DNA of 59,889 bases from Methylobacterium terricola (GTDB taxonomy: Bacteria; Pseudomonadota; Alphaproteobacteria; Rhizobiales; Beijerinckiaceae). Below the pieces are notes generated by a model. It ran no database searches. It was not told the DNA's origin and saw only the letters and a list, made by a program, of their open reading frames with translations. Made by a program: the position numbers and the translations under genes. The DNA lies in contig NZ_VDDA01000025.1 in the NCBI RefSeq assembly GCF_006151805.1, positions 1 to 59,889 of the forward strand. Direction: 5' to 3'. Below are positions 8,386 through 16,338 of the stretch, piece after piece. How positions within the stretch are numbered: the first letter of the stretch is position 1; each line of letters begins with the position of its first letter.

Positions 8386-9816
8386 ATGCCGTCATCCCTG
8401 CCGCCCTCGCGCCGCGCGCTGCTCGCCGGCGCCGCGCTCTCCCTCGCGCCGGCCCTCGTCCGGGCGCAGGGGGGCGCGCCGCAACCGGCGGTGCATGCCG
8501 GGGATACGAAGCCTGCCGATGCCAGACGTCTCACCGCCGCACCGGCACGGGCGCGGCTCAAGCCGGAGCCGGCGCCCGAGACCCCGGTCTGGGCCTTCGA
8601 CGGCCAATCCGCTCCGCCGGTGCTGCGGGTCAAGCTCGGCGAGGCCGTGCGGCTTCGGGTCGAGAACAAGACCGAGCGGCCGCTGTCGCTGCACTGGCAC
8701 GGGGTGCGCAACCGCAACGCCATGGACGGGGTCGGCGGGGTCACGCAGGCCCCGGTCGCCCCCGGCGCGAGCTTCCTCTACGAGTTCACCCCGCCGGATG
8801 CCGGGACCTCGCTGATCCGCCCCCTGGTCGTCGGGGGGGCGAGCGAGCCCTCGGGTCGGGGGCTCGCCGGGATGCTGGTGGTCGAGGAGGCAAAGCCCCC
8901 GGTCGTCGACCGCGACGTGCCGCTGCTCCTCCAGGACTGGCGCCTGGAACCCGACGGGACGCTCGCGCCCTTCGGCCAGGTCGCGTTCGCGGCAAGCTCC
9001 GGCCGGCTCGGCAACGCGCTGACCGTCAACGGCAAGCCGACGCCTGAGACGATCGAGGCGGCGCCCGGCACGCGGCTGCGGTTGCGGCTCGCCAATGCCT
9101 GCAATGCCCGGGCGACCCGGATCCGCTTCGACGGGCTCAAGGCCTGGGTGGCGGCGGTGGACGGGCAGCCGACCGACACGTTCGAGCCGTTGCGGGCCAC
9201 CCTGCCCTTCCCGCCCGGCACCCGCTACGACATCCTGCTCGACGTGCCCGGCGCGTCGGAGCCGGCGGGCGCCGTGGTGGCGCTGATCGGCTCCGGGATG
9301 CCGCTCGCCCGCATCGTCGCCAAGGGCGAGCCGGTCGCGGCCCGGCCGCCGGTGGCGCCGATCGGCGAGAACAAGCTGCTCCCGCCGGAGATCAAGCTTC
9401 AGAACGCGTTCCGGCGCGATATCGCCATCGCGGGCGGCGCGGTGTTCGACAAGGCCAAGCCCGAGGCCGCCCCGGCCTTCTCCGGCGACCCGAGCCGGAT
9501 CTGGACCCTCAACGGTGCCGCCGGCCGGGCCGAGAACCCGCCGCTCTTCACCGTGAAGCGCAACACCGCGGTGGTGCTGGCGCTCACCAACACCACGGCC
9601 TTTCCGCAATCGCTGCACCTGCACGGCCACGTCTTCCGGCTGCTGCACCCGCTCGACGACGGCTGGGAGCCCTACTGGCTCGACACCTTCCAGCTGCTCG
9701 AGGGCCGCACCGCCCGCATCGCGTTCCTGGCCGACAATCCCGGCCGCTGGCTCGTGAGCGCGACGGCACTCGAGCGGTTCGATACCGGGCTGTGGGGCTG
9801 GTTCGAGGTGACCTGA
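8386..9816 (+). CDS. Tat-exported multicopper-oxidase-fold protein lacking most copper ligands
   Basis: 476-aa protein with an N-terminal twin-arginine-type signal (SRRALLAGAALSLAPALVRA) and the three-cupredoxin layout of multicopper oxidases. The first ligand motif, HWHG (103-106), is intact. The second HxH motif is replaced by TSLIRPLV (141-148). The third keeps HLHGH (411-415), but the preceding type-1 His is Gln. The final HCHxxxH segment is replaced around 456-470 (RWLVSATALERF). So the type-1 site is gone and the trinuclear site is incomplete, which suggests a structural or binding role, as for E. coli FtsP/SufI, rather than oxidase activity. The ATG at 8386 is preferred over an in-frame TTG at 8371 because GAGG precedes it. 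No obvious operon partner. Confidence 0.82.
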   Translation: MPSSLPPSRRALLAGAALSLAPALVRAQGGAPQPAVHAGDTKPADARRLTAAPARARLKPEPAPETPVWAFDGQSAPPVLRVKLGEAVRLRVENKTERPLSLHWHGVRNRNAMDGVGGVTQAPVAPGASFLYEFTPPDAGTSLIRPLVVGGASEPSGRGLAGMLVVEEAKPPVVDRDVPLLLQDWRLEPDGTLAPFGQVAFAASSGRLGNALTVNGKPTPETIEAAPGTRLRLRLANACNARATRIRFDGLKAWVAAVDGQPTDTFEPLRATLPFPPGTRYDILLDVPGASEPAGAVVALIGSGMPLARIVAKGEPVAARPPVAPIGENKLLPPEIKLQNAFRRDIAIAGGAVFDKAKPEAAPAFSGDPSRIWTLNGAAGRAENPPLFTVKRNTAVVLALTNTTAFPQSLHLHGHVFRLLHPLDDGWEPYWLDTFQLLEGRTARIAFLADNPGRWLVSATALERFDTGLWGWFEVT

Positions 9817-10057
9817 GCCGCGCAAGCTCCCTGCGTCCGGCGGTCGCAGACCGACCGCCGGACGCTGATCGGTCAAGCTCAGAGGCGAGCATTAAGCCCT
9901 TGATGTCCGCCATCTTAATGATTCTTGTTTCCGGCTTGACGGTATAGCGCTCAAGAAAACGTGTTAACTTGGGCGAATGCATCGGTGGGATGCTTGTCGC
10001 ATGCTGGCGCAGCAGCAGCGTGCAACGGACTGCAGCGCATCGACGAGGATGCCCAGC

Positions 10058-10522
10058 ATGGAACATCAGCCGCTTCGCCACATCCGCGACATTGCCGACG
10101 TCGGGACGATTCCGCCCCTGCTCGAGGGCCGCCGGGCGCGGCTCGAACGCTTCGCCGAGATCCTCGACCGCGATCCCGGCCGCACCTTCATCACCCTGGA
10201 GGAGATCGAGTTCGTGCCCCGCAAGATGCGGGCGGGGATCCGGGCCGACAACTCGCCGCTCTCCTTCGCCTATGCCGATCCGGTGCTGCGGGCGAGCGGG
10301 CTCACCGGCGACACCTTCGGGGAGGCTCGCGCCTTCTTCGACCTGAGCACCGGCGAGGCCCATCATCTGCTGTGCTCGTGCGTGAACGGGCGCACCGTGA
10401 AGGCCGGGCCGACCGCCCAGCGCCTGCGCCGCCTCGCGACCCGCCAGCCGGGCCTGTGGCTGGCCTACGCTTGCGCCGCCGGCTTCGTCGCCCTGCCGGG
10501 GGCGATGTACCTGTTCGGCTGA
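10058..10522 (+). CDS. Hypothetical protein with one C-terminal membrane segment
   Basis: 154-aa protein that I do not recognise. The body is soluble and charged (RARLERFAEILDRDPGRT; a central block on residue use typical of Methylobacterium proteins), with a CSC pair in LLCSCVNGRT. The last 23 residues (GLWLAYACAAGFVALPGAMY and onward) form a likely transmembrane helix. The ATG at 10058 is chosen because CGAGG lies 9 nt upstream. The frame is open to 9977 but has no better ribosome site. It ends at a strong terminator shared with rpmG. Coding support comes from high-GC codon bias and the clean terminator. Confidence 0.65.
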   Translation: MEHQPLRHIRDIADVGTIPPLLEGRRARLERFAEILDRDPGRTFITLEEIEFVPRKMRAGIRADNSPLSFAYADPVLRASGLTGDTFGEARAFFDLSTGEAHHLLCSCVNGRTVKAGPTAQRLRRLATRQPGLWLAYACAAGFVALPGAMYLFG

Positions 10523-10536
10523 TGCGGTCTCCAACG

Positions 10537-10568
10537 GAAAAAGGCCGCCCTCGCGGGCGGCCTTTTTC
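10537..10568. terminator. Bidirectional intrinsic terminator
   Basis: A perfect 14-bp stem (GAAAAAGGCCGCCC / GGGCGGCCTTTTTC, loop TCGC) has A/T runs on the outside of both arms. It therefore works as a canonical intrinsic terminator for the plus-strand 154-aa gene and for minus-strand rpmG. Confidence 0.92.
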
Positions 10569-10604
10569 ATGCCGCGCGAGGCGGCAAACGGCGCAAGATC
10601 AAGC

Positions 10605-10772
10605 TTACTTGATCTTGGTCTCCTTGAACTCGACGTGCTTGCGCGCGATCGGATCGTACTTACGGAACGACAGCTTGTCGGTCTTGGTACGGGAGTTCTT
10701 CTTCGTGACGTAGAAGAAGCCGGTATCGGCGGTCGACAGCAGCTTGATCTTGATGGTGACGGCCTTGGCCAT
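10605..10772 (-). CDS. rpmG: 50S ribosomal protein L33
   Basis: Short 55-aa basic protein starting MAKAVTIKIKLLSTADTGFF and ending KHVEFKETKIK, the typical alphaproteobacterial L33 without the four zinc Cys residues (C-minus form). AGAGG lies 8 nt before the ATG at 10772. It is monocistronic, with its own terminator just downstream. Confidence 0.96.
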   Translation of the reverse strand: MAKAVTIKIKLLSTADTGFFYVTKKNSRTKTDKLSFRKYDPIARKHVEFKETKIK

Positions 10773-10917
10773 GGCGCGACCTCTTGTGAGTATGGGGTGT
10801 TGCGCCCGGAAGACCGAAACGCAAAACGGCCGGGCAGGCCCGGCCAGAACGCGGCGCCTTCCTGCCCCATCACCCTCCGGGCGTCAAGCCCGGGCGACCG
10901 ACGGTCGCGCATGGGCA

Positions 10918-12087
10918 TCAGGGCGCGGCCCGGACCATCCGCCCGCCCACCACCGCCAAGTAGGCGACGAAGAGCAGCGCCAGCGACCCGGCGAAGCCGT
11001 GCGGCGAGGCGAGGTCCATGCCGCCGCCGACGAGCGGCGGCCCCAGCACCAGCCCGATATTGTAGAGCACCAGGAAGGCCGCGTTGGCCCCGGCGAGCGC
11101 CGCGCCGTCGAAGCGGGCGCCGAGATGGGCGAGGCCGACCGTGTAGAGCGTGCCGGCGATGCCGCCCCACAGGAACAGGATGAGGCCCAGCAGCCGCGCA
11201 TCCTCCGCACCGAGCGGCAGCGCCGCGGCACCGACCGCACCGAGGAAGGCCGCGGCGAGCAGGACCCTGCGCTTGTCGATCCTATCGGCGAGGAGCCCGA
11301 CCGGAATCTGGAACAGCACGTTGCCCAGCGCCGCCAGGCTGACGAGGCCCGCCGCCTGCTCCGCCGAGAGGCCGAGGCGCAGGCCGTAGATCGGCAGGAT
11401 CGCGAAGCCGCCGGTCTCCACGGCGCCGTAGACGAGCGCCGCCAGCGTCGCCGAGGGCGCGACCCGCAGGTAGCCGAGAAAGCCGCGCCCGCCCTTGTGC
11501 GGGATCTCCGGCGACAGCCCGCGGGCCATCACCAGCGGCAGCGCGCCGGCGCAGAACAGGGCGGCCCCCGCAAGGTAGGGCGCCCAGCCGGTGGTGCCGA
11601 GGACGCGCAGCAACCCTGGGCCGATGGCGAAGCCGAGGGCCAGCACCGTGGCGTAGACCCCCATTACCAGCCCGCGGCGCGAAGGCGGCGCCGCCTGGTT
11701 GATCCAGAACTCGGAGAGGACGAACAGCACCCCGAGGGCGGCCGAGAACACGAAGCGCAGCGGAAACCACCAGGCGAAATCGTGGACCGCCTGGAAGCCG
11801 AGGAGCGTCAGCGCCCCCACCGCGATGGCGCCGAGCAGAAGCGGCATCACCCCGAGGCGCGCCGCCACCTGCGGCACGAAGGGCAGGACGACGATGCTCG
11901 CCACCCCGGCAATCGCCGTGTTGACGCCGATCCAGGTGTTGGACAGGCCCATCCGCTCCATCTCGAGGGAGAGCAGCGGGATCGACAGGCTGAGCCCGAT
12001 GCCGACGACCGCCACGCAGGTGATGGCAGCGGCGATGGCGGCGAGGCGCGCGGGCCCGAACTCCGAATCGGTGGCGAGGGTGGTCAT
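10918..12087 (-). CDS. MFS transporter (YcaD/drug-efflux-like)
   Basis: 389-aa major facilitator superfamily permease with about twelve hydrophobic segments. Family motifs: the loop-2-like RLGVMPLLL region, a helix-4/5 ARxxxG-type segment (RRGLVMGVYATVLALGFAIGP is longer than the core GVYATVLALGFAIGP), and a mid-loop NVLFQIPVGLLADRIDKRRV. This is the pattern of YcaD-type and sugar/drug permeases of the inner membrane. The substrate cannot be told. ATG at 12087. It stands alone between rpmG and the Nudix gene, on the same strand but with gaps of 145-190 bp. Confidence 0.88.
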   Translation of the reverse strand: MTTLATDSEFGPARLAAIAAAITCVAVVGIGLSLSIPLLSLEMERMGLSNTWIGVNTAIAGVASIVVLPFVPQVAARLGVMPLLLGAIAVGALTLLGFQAVHDFAWWFPLRFVFSAALGVLFVLSEFWINQAAPPSRRGLVMGVYATVLALGFAIGPGLLRVLGTTGWAPYLAGAALFCAGALPLVMARGLSPEIPHKGGRGFLGYLRVAPSATLAALVYGAVETGGFAILPIYGLRLGLSAEQAAGLVSLAALGNVLFQIPVGLLADRIDKRRVLLAAAFLGAVGAAALPLGAEDARLLGLILFLWGGIAGTLYTVGLAHLGARFDGAALAGANAAFLVLYNIGLVLGPPLVGGGMDLASPHGFAGSLALLFVAYLAVVGGRMVRAAP

Positions 12088-12274
12088 GATGGGGCTGGCC
12101 GTCAGGGCCGGCTCATATGGGCCAGGGCGCCGGCAAAGGCCAGCCTAGTCCCGAGCACCGCCGTAGAATTTCCGCGCGACCCATCCCGAGACGAATAGAT
12201 CGCGGGCCCTCCTCTCCCGTGCGGGAGAGGGGAGGTGCCTTTCCTTTATTAGGCCAAATCCAGGGGGAGCCGCA

Positions 12275-13015
12275 TCACAGCTCTTCCCGCGTGTGCTCGC
12301 CATCCACGTCGCGAAAGAACGGCACCGGCAGCCTCGGGCTGAACCCCGCCGCGAGCCGGGCCTCCAGCTCGTCGAGCACGATGGCGGTGATGCGGGGCAG
12401 TTCCAGCGTGCGGGCCTCGGCGAGGTTGACCCAGGCGAGTTCGGTCAGCTCCGAATCGGGTCCGACGATGCCCGGGGTCTCGGCCGCCACCGCCTCCCGG
12501 TCGACGGCGAAGAAGCGGGTGTCGAAGCGCTTGGGCCGGGAGGGCGGGGTGATCGCCCGGGCGACGAATTCCAGCAATTCGAGGTCCGGCATCACCCCGG
12601 CCTCGCGAAACGCCGACCAGGTGCCGGGCGGCGCCATCTCGGGCGGGCCGTAATCGGTCGTGCCGATCATCAGCCCGGTCTCCTCGTAGGTCTCGCGGAT
12701 CGCCGCGAGCGCCAGGACCCGGCCGAGATGGAACAGCGGCGGGTGGACCTGCTCGGCCAGGGCCTGCTCGGCCCGATCGTTGAGGGTGCCGGCCACCGGC
12801 ATCGAGCGGTCGCCGAGCTCGATCCGCCCGCCGGGGAAGACGAACAGGCCGGGCATGAACTTGTGGCCGGCATGGCGCCGGCCCATCAGCACCTTCGGCT
12901 GGTCGCCGGTGCGGTCGAGGATGATCAGCGTCGCTGCGTTGCGGATCCGCAGCGGCCTGGTCTTCCTCTCAGGGGCGGCTGGAGCCGTCGTTCCGTCCGT
13001 CGGTCCTGACGCCAT
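12275..13015 (-). CDS. Nudix hydrolase with an insertion inside the Nudix box (NUDT7/8/19-like)
   Basis: 246-aa cytosolic hydrolase of nucleoside diphosphate-linked substrates. The box begins FPGGRIE and finishes AAIRETYEETGL, with about 40 residues between the leading Gly and the catalytic REx2EExG. That spacing resembles NUDT7/NUDT19-type CoA or RNA-cap-like pyrophosphatases rather than MutT. The start is set at the ATG at 13015 (GGAG 8 nt upstream); an open stretch to 13105 is low-complexity. The start overlaps the end of the DUF983 gene by 47 bp in another frame, so the two are probably translationally coupled in an rnr-DUF983-nudix operon. Substrate not predictable from sequence. Confidence 0.88.
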   Translation of the reverse strand: MASGPTDGTTAPAAPERKTRPLRIRNAATLIILDRTGDQPKVLMGRRHAGHKFMPGLFVFPGGRIELGDRSMPVAGTLNDRAEQALAEQVHPPLFHLGRVLALAAIRETYEETGLMIGTTDYGPPEMAPPGTWSAFREAGVMPDLELLEFVARAITPPSRPKRFDTRFFAVDREAVAAETPGIVGPDSELTELAWVNLAEARTLELPRITAIVLDELEARLAAGFSPRLPVPFFRDVDGEHTREEL

Positions 13016-13496
13016 GCCGCATCTCCGTCTCGTCCTCAGGCAGACCGCTCGCCGGCCCGGCCCCCGCGCGGCGTATCGCGGCGAAGCCATGCATGCCAAG
13101 GGCATATTGCAGCCCGACCACCGCCCCCTTGGTCGGCTGGAGCAGCAGCAGCGAGGCGACGAGGGCCAGCGCCGGCCAGAACGTCATCTGGAACCAGAAC
13201 GGCAGGTCGAGCCGCATCTCGGTCTCGAGGACGCCCAGGCCGACGACGTGGCCGACGACGAAGATCACCAGGTAGGGCGGCAGGTCGTCGGCGCGGTGAT
13301 GATGGAACTCCATCCCGCAGGCCTCGCAATCCGGCCGCACCTTGAGGAAGCGTCCGAACAGCCGCCCCTCGCCGCAATGCGGGCAGCGGTTGCGGAAGCC
13401 GCGCCAGATCGCCAGCATCCAGTGCGGGTCGGTGCCCGTCCGCCGCGGCAGCGTCTCGACCGGCTCGGCGGCCGGTCCGGCGTGGATCTCGATCAT
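12969..13496 (-). CDS. DUF983 membrane protein with N-terminal zinc ribbon
   Basis: 175-aa protein matching DUF983. An N-terminal CPHCGEGRLF ... DCEACG four-Cys ribbon (about residues 38-61) is followed by two hydrophobic helices (PPYLVIFVVGHVVGLGVLE and the FWPALALVASLLLL region). The C-terminal tail is Gly/Arg-rich and overlaps the Nudix gene. Its start codon overlaps the rnr stop by four bases (ATGA). Family function is not settled, but an association with rnr is frequently seen in alphaproteobacteria. Confidence 0.9.
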   Translation of the reverse strand: MIEIHAGPAAEPVETLPRRTGTDPHWMLAIWRGFRNRCPHCGEGRLFGRFLKVRPDCEACGMEFHHHRADDLPPYLVIFVVGHVVGLGVLETEMRLDLPFWFQMTFWPALALVASLLLLQPTKGAVVGLQYALGMHGFAAIRRAGAGPASGLPEDETEMRHGVRTDGRNDGSSRP

Positions 13497-15808
13497 GCCC
13501 GTCTCCCGCGGCGCTTGGTCAGGCTGTCGCGGCCTGCCGGCGACGGCCGGTGGCCGCGGGGCCTGCCCCGGGCGGGGCCGGGCGCCGCCTGCCGTCCGCC
13601 ACCGGCGATCTCGAAGCGCAAGGCCCCCGCCACCGGCGCGGCCTCGACCAACCGCACCTCGACCTTGTCGCCGAGGCGAAAGGTCTCGCGGGTGCGCTCG
13701 CCGACGAGGGCGTGGCGGCCCTCCTCGTAGCGGAAATAATCGGCGCCGAGCGTCGAGACCGGGATGAAGCCATCGGCCCCGGTCTCGTCGAGCTTGATGA
13801 ACAGGCCCGACCGCGTCGCGCCCGAGATCTGCCCGGAGAAGGTGGCGCCGACCCGGTCGGCGAGGTGGTGGGCGATCAGCCGGTCGATCGTCTCGCGCTC
13901 CGCCGCCATGGCGCGGCGCTCGGCGGCCGAGATCTGCTGGCCGATCTCGGCAAGGTCACCGACTTCCATGCCGGCCGGCAGCCCGTCGGAGCCGAGCTTG
14001 AGGGCCCGGATCAGGGCACGATGCACGATCAGGTCGGCGTAGCGCCGGATCGGCGAGGTGAAATGGGCGTAGCGGCGCAAGGACAGGCCGAAATGGCCGG
14101 CATTCTCGGCGGCGTAGACGGCCTGGGCCTGCGAGCGCAGCACCACCTCGTTGAGGAAGAGCTGGTGCTCGCTGCCCTCCACCATGCCGAGGATGCGGTT
14201 GAACAGGGCCGGGCGGAGGTTCGCCTCCTTCGGCAATTTCAGGCCGATCGAGGCCATCACCTCCCCGAGCGCCCGCATCTTCTCGAGCGAGGGCTCGTCG
14301 TGGACGCGATAGATCAGCGCCTGACCGGCGGATTCCAGGGTCTCGGCCGCCGCGACGTTGGCCTGGATCATGAACTCCTCGATCAGCCGGTGCGCGGCGA
14401 GGCGCTCCGGCACGATCACCCGGTCGACCCCGCCCTCGGCGTTCAGGATCACCTTGCGCTCGGGGAGATCCAGCGCCAGCGGCCCGCGGGCGTCGCGGGC
14501 GACTGCCAGCGCGTCGTAGGCGGCCCAGAGCGGGCGCAACACCCCGTCCAGGAGCGGGCCGGTGACCTCGTCGGGCCGGCCGTCGATCGCCGCTTGCGCC
14601 TGCGCGTAGGCGAGCTTGGCGCGCGAGCGCATCATCACCCGGTGGAAACCGTGGCGGACTTTTCGTCCCTCCGCCGTCACGACCATCCGCACGGCCAGGG
14701 CCGGCCGGTCCTGGCCGGGCCGCAGGGAGCAGAGGTCGTTCGAGATCCGCTCCGGCAGCATCGGCACCACCCGGTCGGGGAAGTAGACCGAGTTGCCGCG
14801 CAGCAGCGCCTCGCGGTCGAGGGCGGTGCCGGGCCGGACATAGGCCGCGACGTCGGCGATCGCCACCGTGACGACGAAGCCGCCCGGATTGGCCGGATCG
14901 GGATCCGGCACCGCCATCACGGCGTCGTCGTGGTCCTTGGCGTCCGGCGGGTCGATGGTGACGAGCGGCAGCTCGCGCCAGTCTTCACGGCCCTCCAGGC
15001 CGACCTCGCGGGCGGCCTCGGCCTCCGCCAGTACCTCGCGCGGGAAGACGTGCGGGATGTCGTGGGCGTGGATCGCGATCAGGCTGACCGCCTTCTCCGA
15101 GCCGAGGCTGCCGAGACGGTCCTTGACGCGCCCTTGCGTCAGCCCGAACCGGTCCTCGCGCCCGAGCGTCACGGTGACGAGGTCGCCGTCGAGCGCCTCG
15201 CCCTCCGCCCCCGGCGGCACCGCGATCTCGCGGCCTTGCGCCTTCTTGTCGACCGGCACGATGCGCCCGCCGCCGGTCGGCAGGGCGCGGTAGACGCCGA
15301 GCGTCTCGGCCTTGTTGCGGCCGATCACCTTGATGACCCGGCCGAGATAGCGGTTGGGCGTGTCGCCGTCGGGTTCGATCTTCAGGAGCGCCCGGTCGCC
15401 GGTGCCGGGGGCCGGCCCGTTGCTGCTGCGCCCGCGCGGCATCAGCACGATGATGAGCGGGGCGGGCCCGGCTTCCGGATCCCACTGCACCGGGCGCGCC
15501 ACCAGCTCGCCGTCGCGGTCGCGGCGGCTGTCGATGTCGGCGACGACGACCGGCGGCAGGCGGCCGGCCTTGCGCAAGCCCGACCGGTCCTTCTCGATCA
15601 CGCCCTCTTCCTGGAGATCCTTGAGCAGGCGCTTCAGCTCGATCTTGTCGGAGCCCTTGATGCCGAAGGCCTGGGCGATCTCGCGCTTGCCGACCTTCTG
15701 GGGCGACTCGTCGATGAAGGCGAGCACCGCCTCGCGGGTCGGCAGGGCGGCGGAGGCGGGCTTGGGAGCCTTGGTGTGTACGCGCGCAGGGTAGGTTTTC
15801 TTGGCCAA
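13493..15808 (-). CDS. rnr: Ribonuclease R (3'-5' exoribonuclease)
   Basis: 771-aa processive exoribonuclease for structured RNA, acting in mRNA and rRNA turnover. It has an N-terminal winged-helix/cold-shock part, an RNB catalytic domain with the metal-binding DPPDAKDHDDAV signature (about residues 280-295), a conserved YAHFTSPIRRYADL segment, and a C-terminal S1 domain (GATFSGQISGATRSGLFI). The last 40 residues are Arg/Gly/Pro-rich, as often seen in this family. Translation apparently starts at a TTG (15808); no in-frame ATG or GTG of comparable quality lies before the homologous region. First gene of a rnr-DUF983-nudix set. Confidence 0.95.
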   Translation of the reverse strand: MAKKTYPARVHTKAPKPASAALPTREAVLAFIDESPQKVGKREIAQAFGIKGSDKIELKRLLKDLQEEGVIEKDRSGLRKAGRLPPVVVADIDSRRDRDGELVARPVQWDPEAGPAPLIIVLMPRGRSSNGPAPGTGDRALLKIEPDGDTPNRYLGRVIKVIGRNKAETLGVYRALPTGGGRIVPVDKKAQGREIAVPPGAEGEALDGDLVTVTLGREDRFGLTQGRVKDRLGSLGSEKAVSLIAIHAHDIPHVFPREVLAEAEAAREVGLEGREDWRELPLVTIDPPDAKDHDDAVMAVPDPDPANPGGFVVTVAIADVAAYVRPGTALDREALLRGNSVYFPDRVVPMLPERISNDLCSLRPGQDRPALAVRMVVTAEGRKVRHGFHRVMMRSRAKLAYAQAQAAIDGRPDEVTGPLLDGVLRPLWAAYDALAVARDARGPLALDLPERKVILNAEGGVDRVIVPERLAAHRLIEEFMIQANVAAAETLESAGQALIYRVHDEPSLEKMRALGEVMASIGLKLPKEANLRPALFNRILGMVEGSEHQLFLNEVVLRSQAQAVYAAENAGHFGLSLRRYAHFTSPIRRYADLIVHRALIRALKLGSDGLPAGMEVGDLAEIGQQISAAERRAMAAERETIDRLIAHHLADRVGATFSGQISGATRSGLFIKLDETGADGFIPVSTLGADYFRYEEGRHALVGERTRETFRLGDKVEVRLVEAAPVAGALRFEIAGGGRQAAPGPARGRPRGHRPSPAGRDSLTKRRGRRA

Positions 15809-16338
15809 CAGGTCGAATCCAGGCGGCGGGACGCGACGGCTCCCCGGCGGGTCAGCCGCTGCCGCAAGCCCGAAATATGGGATGGGTGCGGCGGCAGGGC
15901 AACGTCGCCGGAGGGACGAGTCCCGACGCCGGCCGGACGGCGCGGTGAGCCAGCATCGTCATCGACCATGCCGGCCACGTCGCAGCAACGACGCCCGGCA
16001 CCGCGTCCCGTCCGCCGACGTCCTCGATCGATCGGGACAGTCTCGCGAGCGGTGTCGCGGCCTCGACGAGGTCAGGGCGTCAGGACGCGCCGGGCAGCGC
16101 CCCGATCCGGACCGGGAACACCTGAATGGGTGGGCCCTGCACGTCTGTGGACAACCAATCGACCAAGATGCCGGCCACCATCCAGCAGCACAGGAAGATT
16201 GTTGTCATTCCACATCAGTCGATCCGATCTTCTCTCTTCGATCATGGAAAAGATCTTTCCGTCCGACCCGCGTTGACGACGTTGGGTCCGCATCGGCTGA
16301 TGGCTTGAGGCCGAATCGGCCCGGACAGATCGGACGCC
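15809..16338. other. Intergenic region without a recognisable gene (530 bp)
   Basis: This is the divergent gap between rnr (minus) and the FAD oxidase (plus). Open frames here are short extensions or shadows with poor starts. It must hold the promoters of both neighbours, but I cannot point to convincing -35/-10 boxes. Confidence 0.5.

Noticed and set aside
9870..9976. Promoter-like TTGACGGTATAG segment near 9937
   Set aside because: The -10 box is not at the required distance from TTGACG in either direction.
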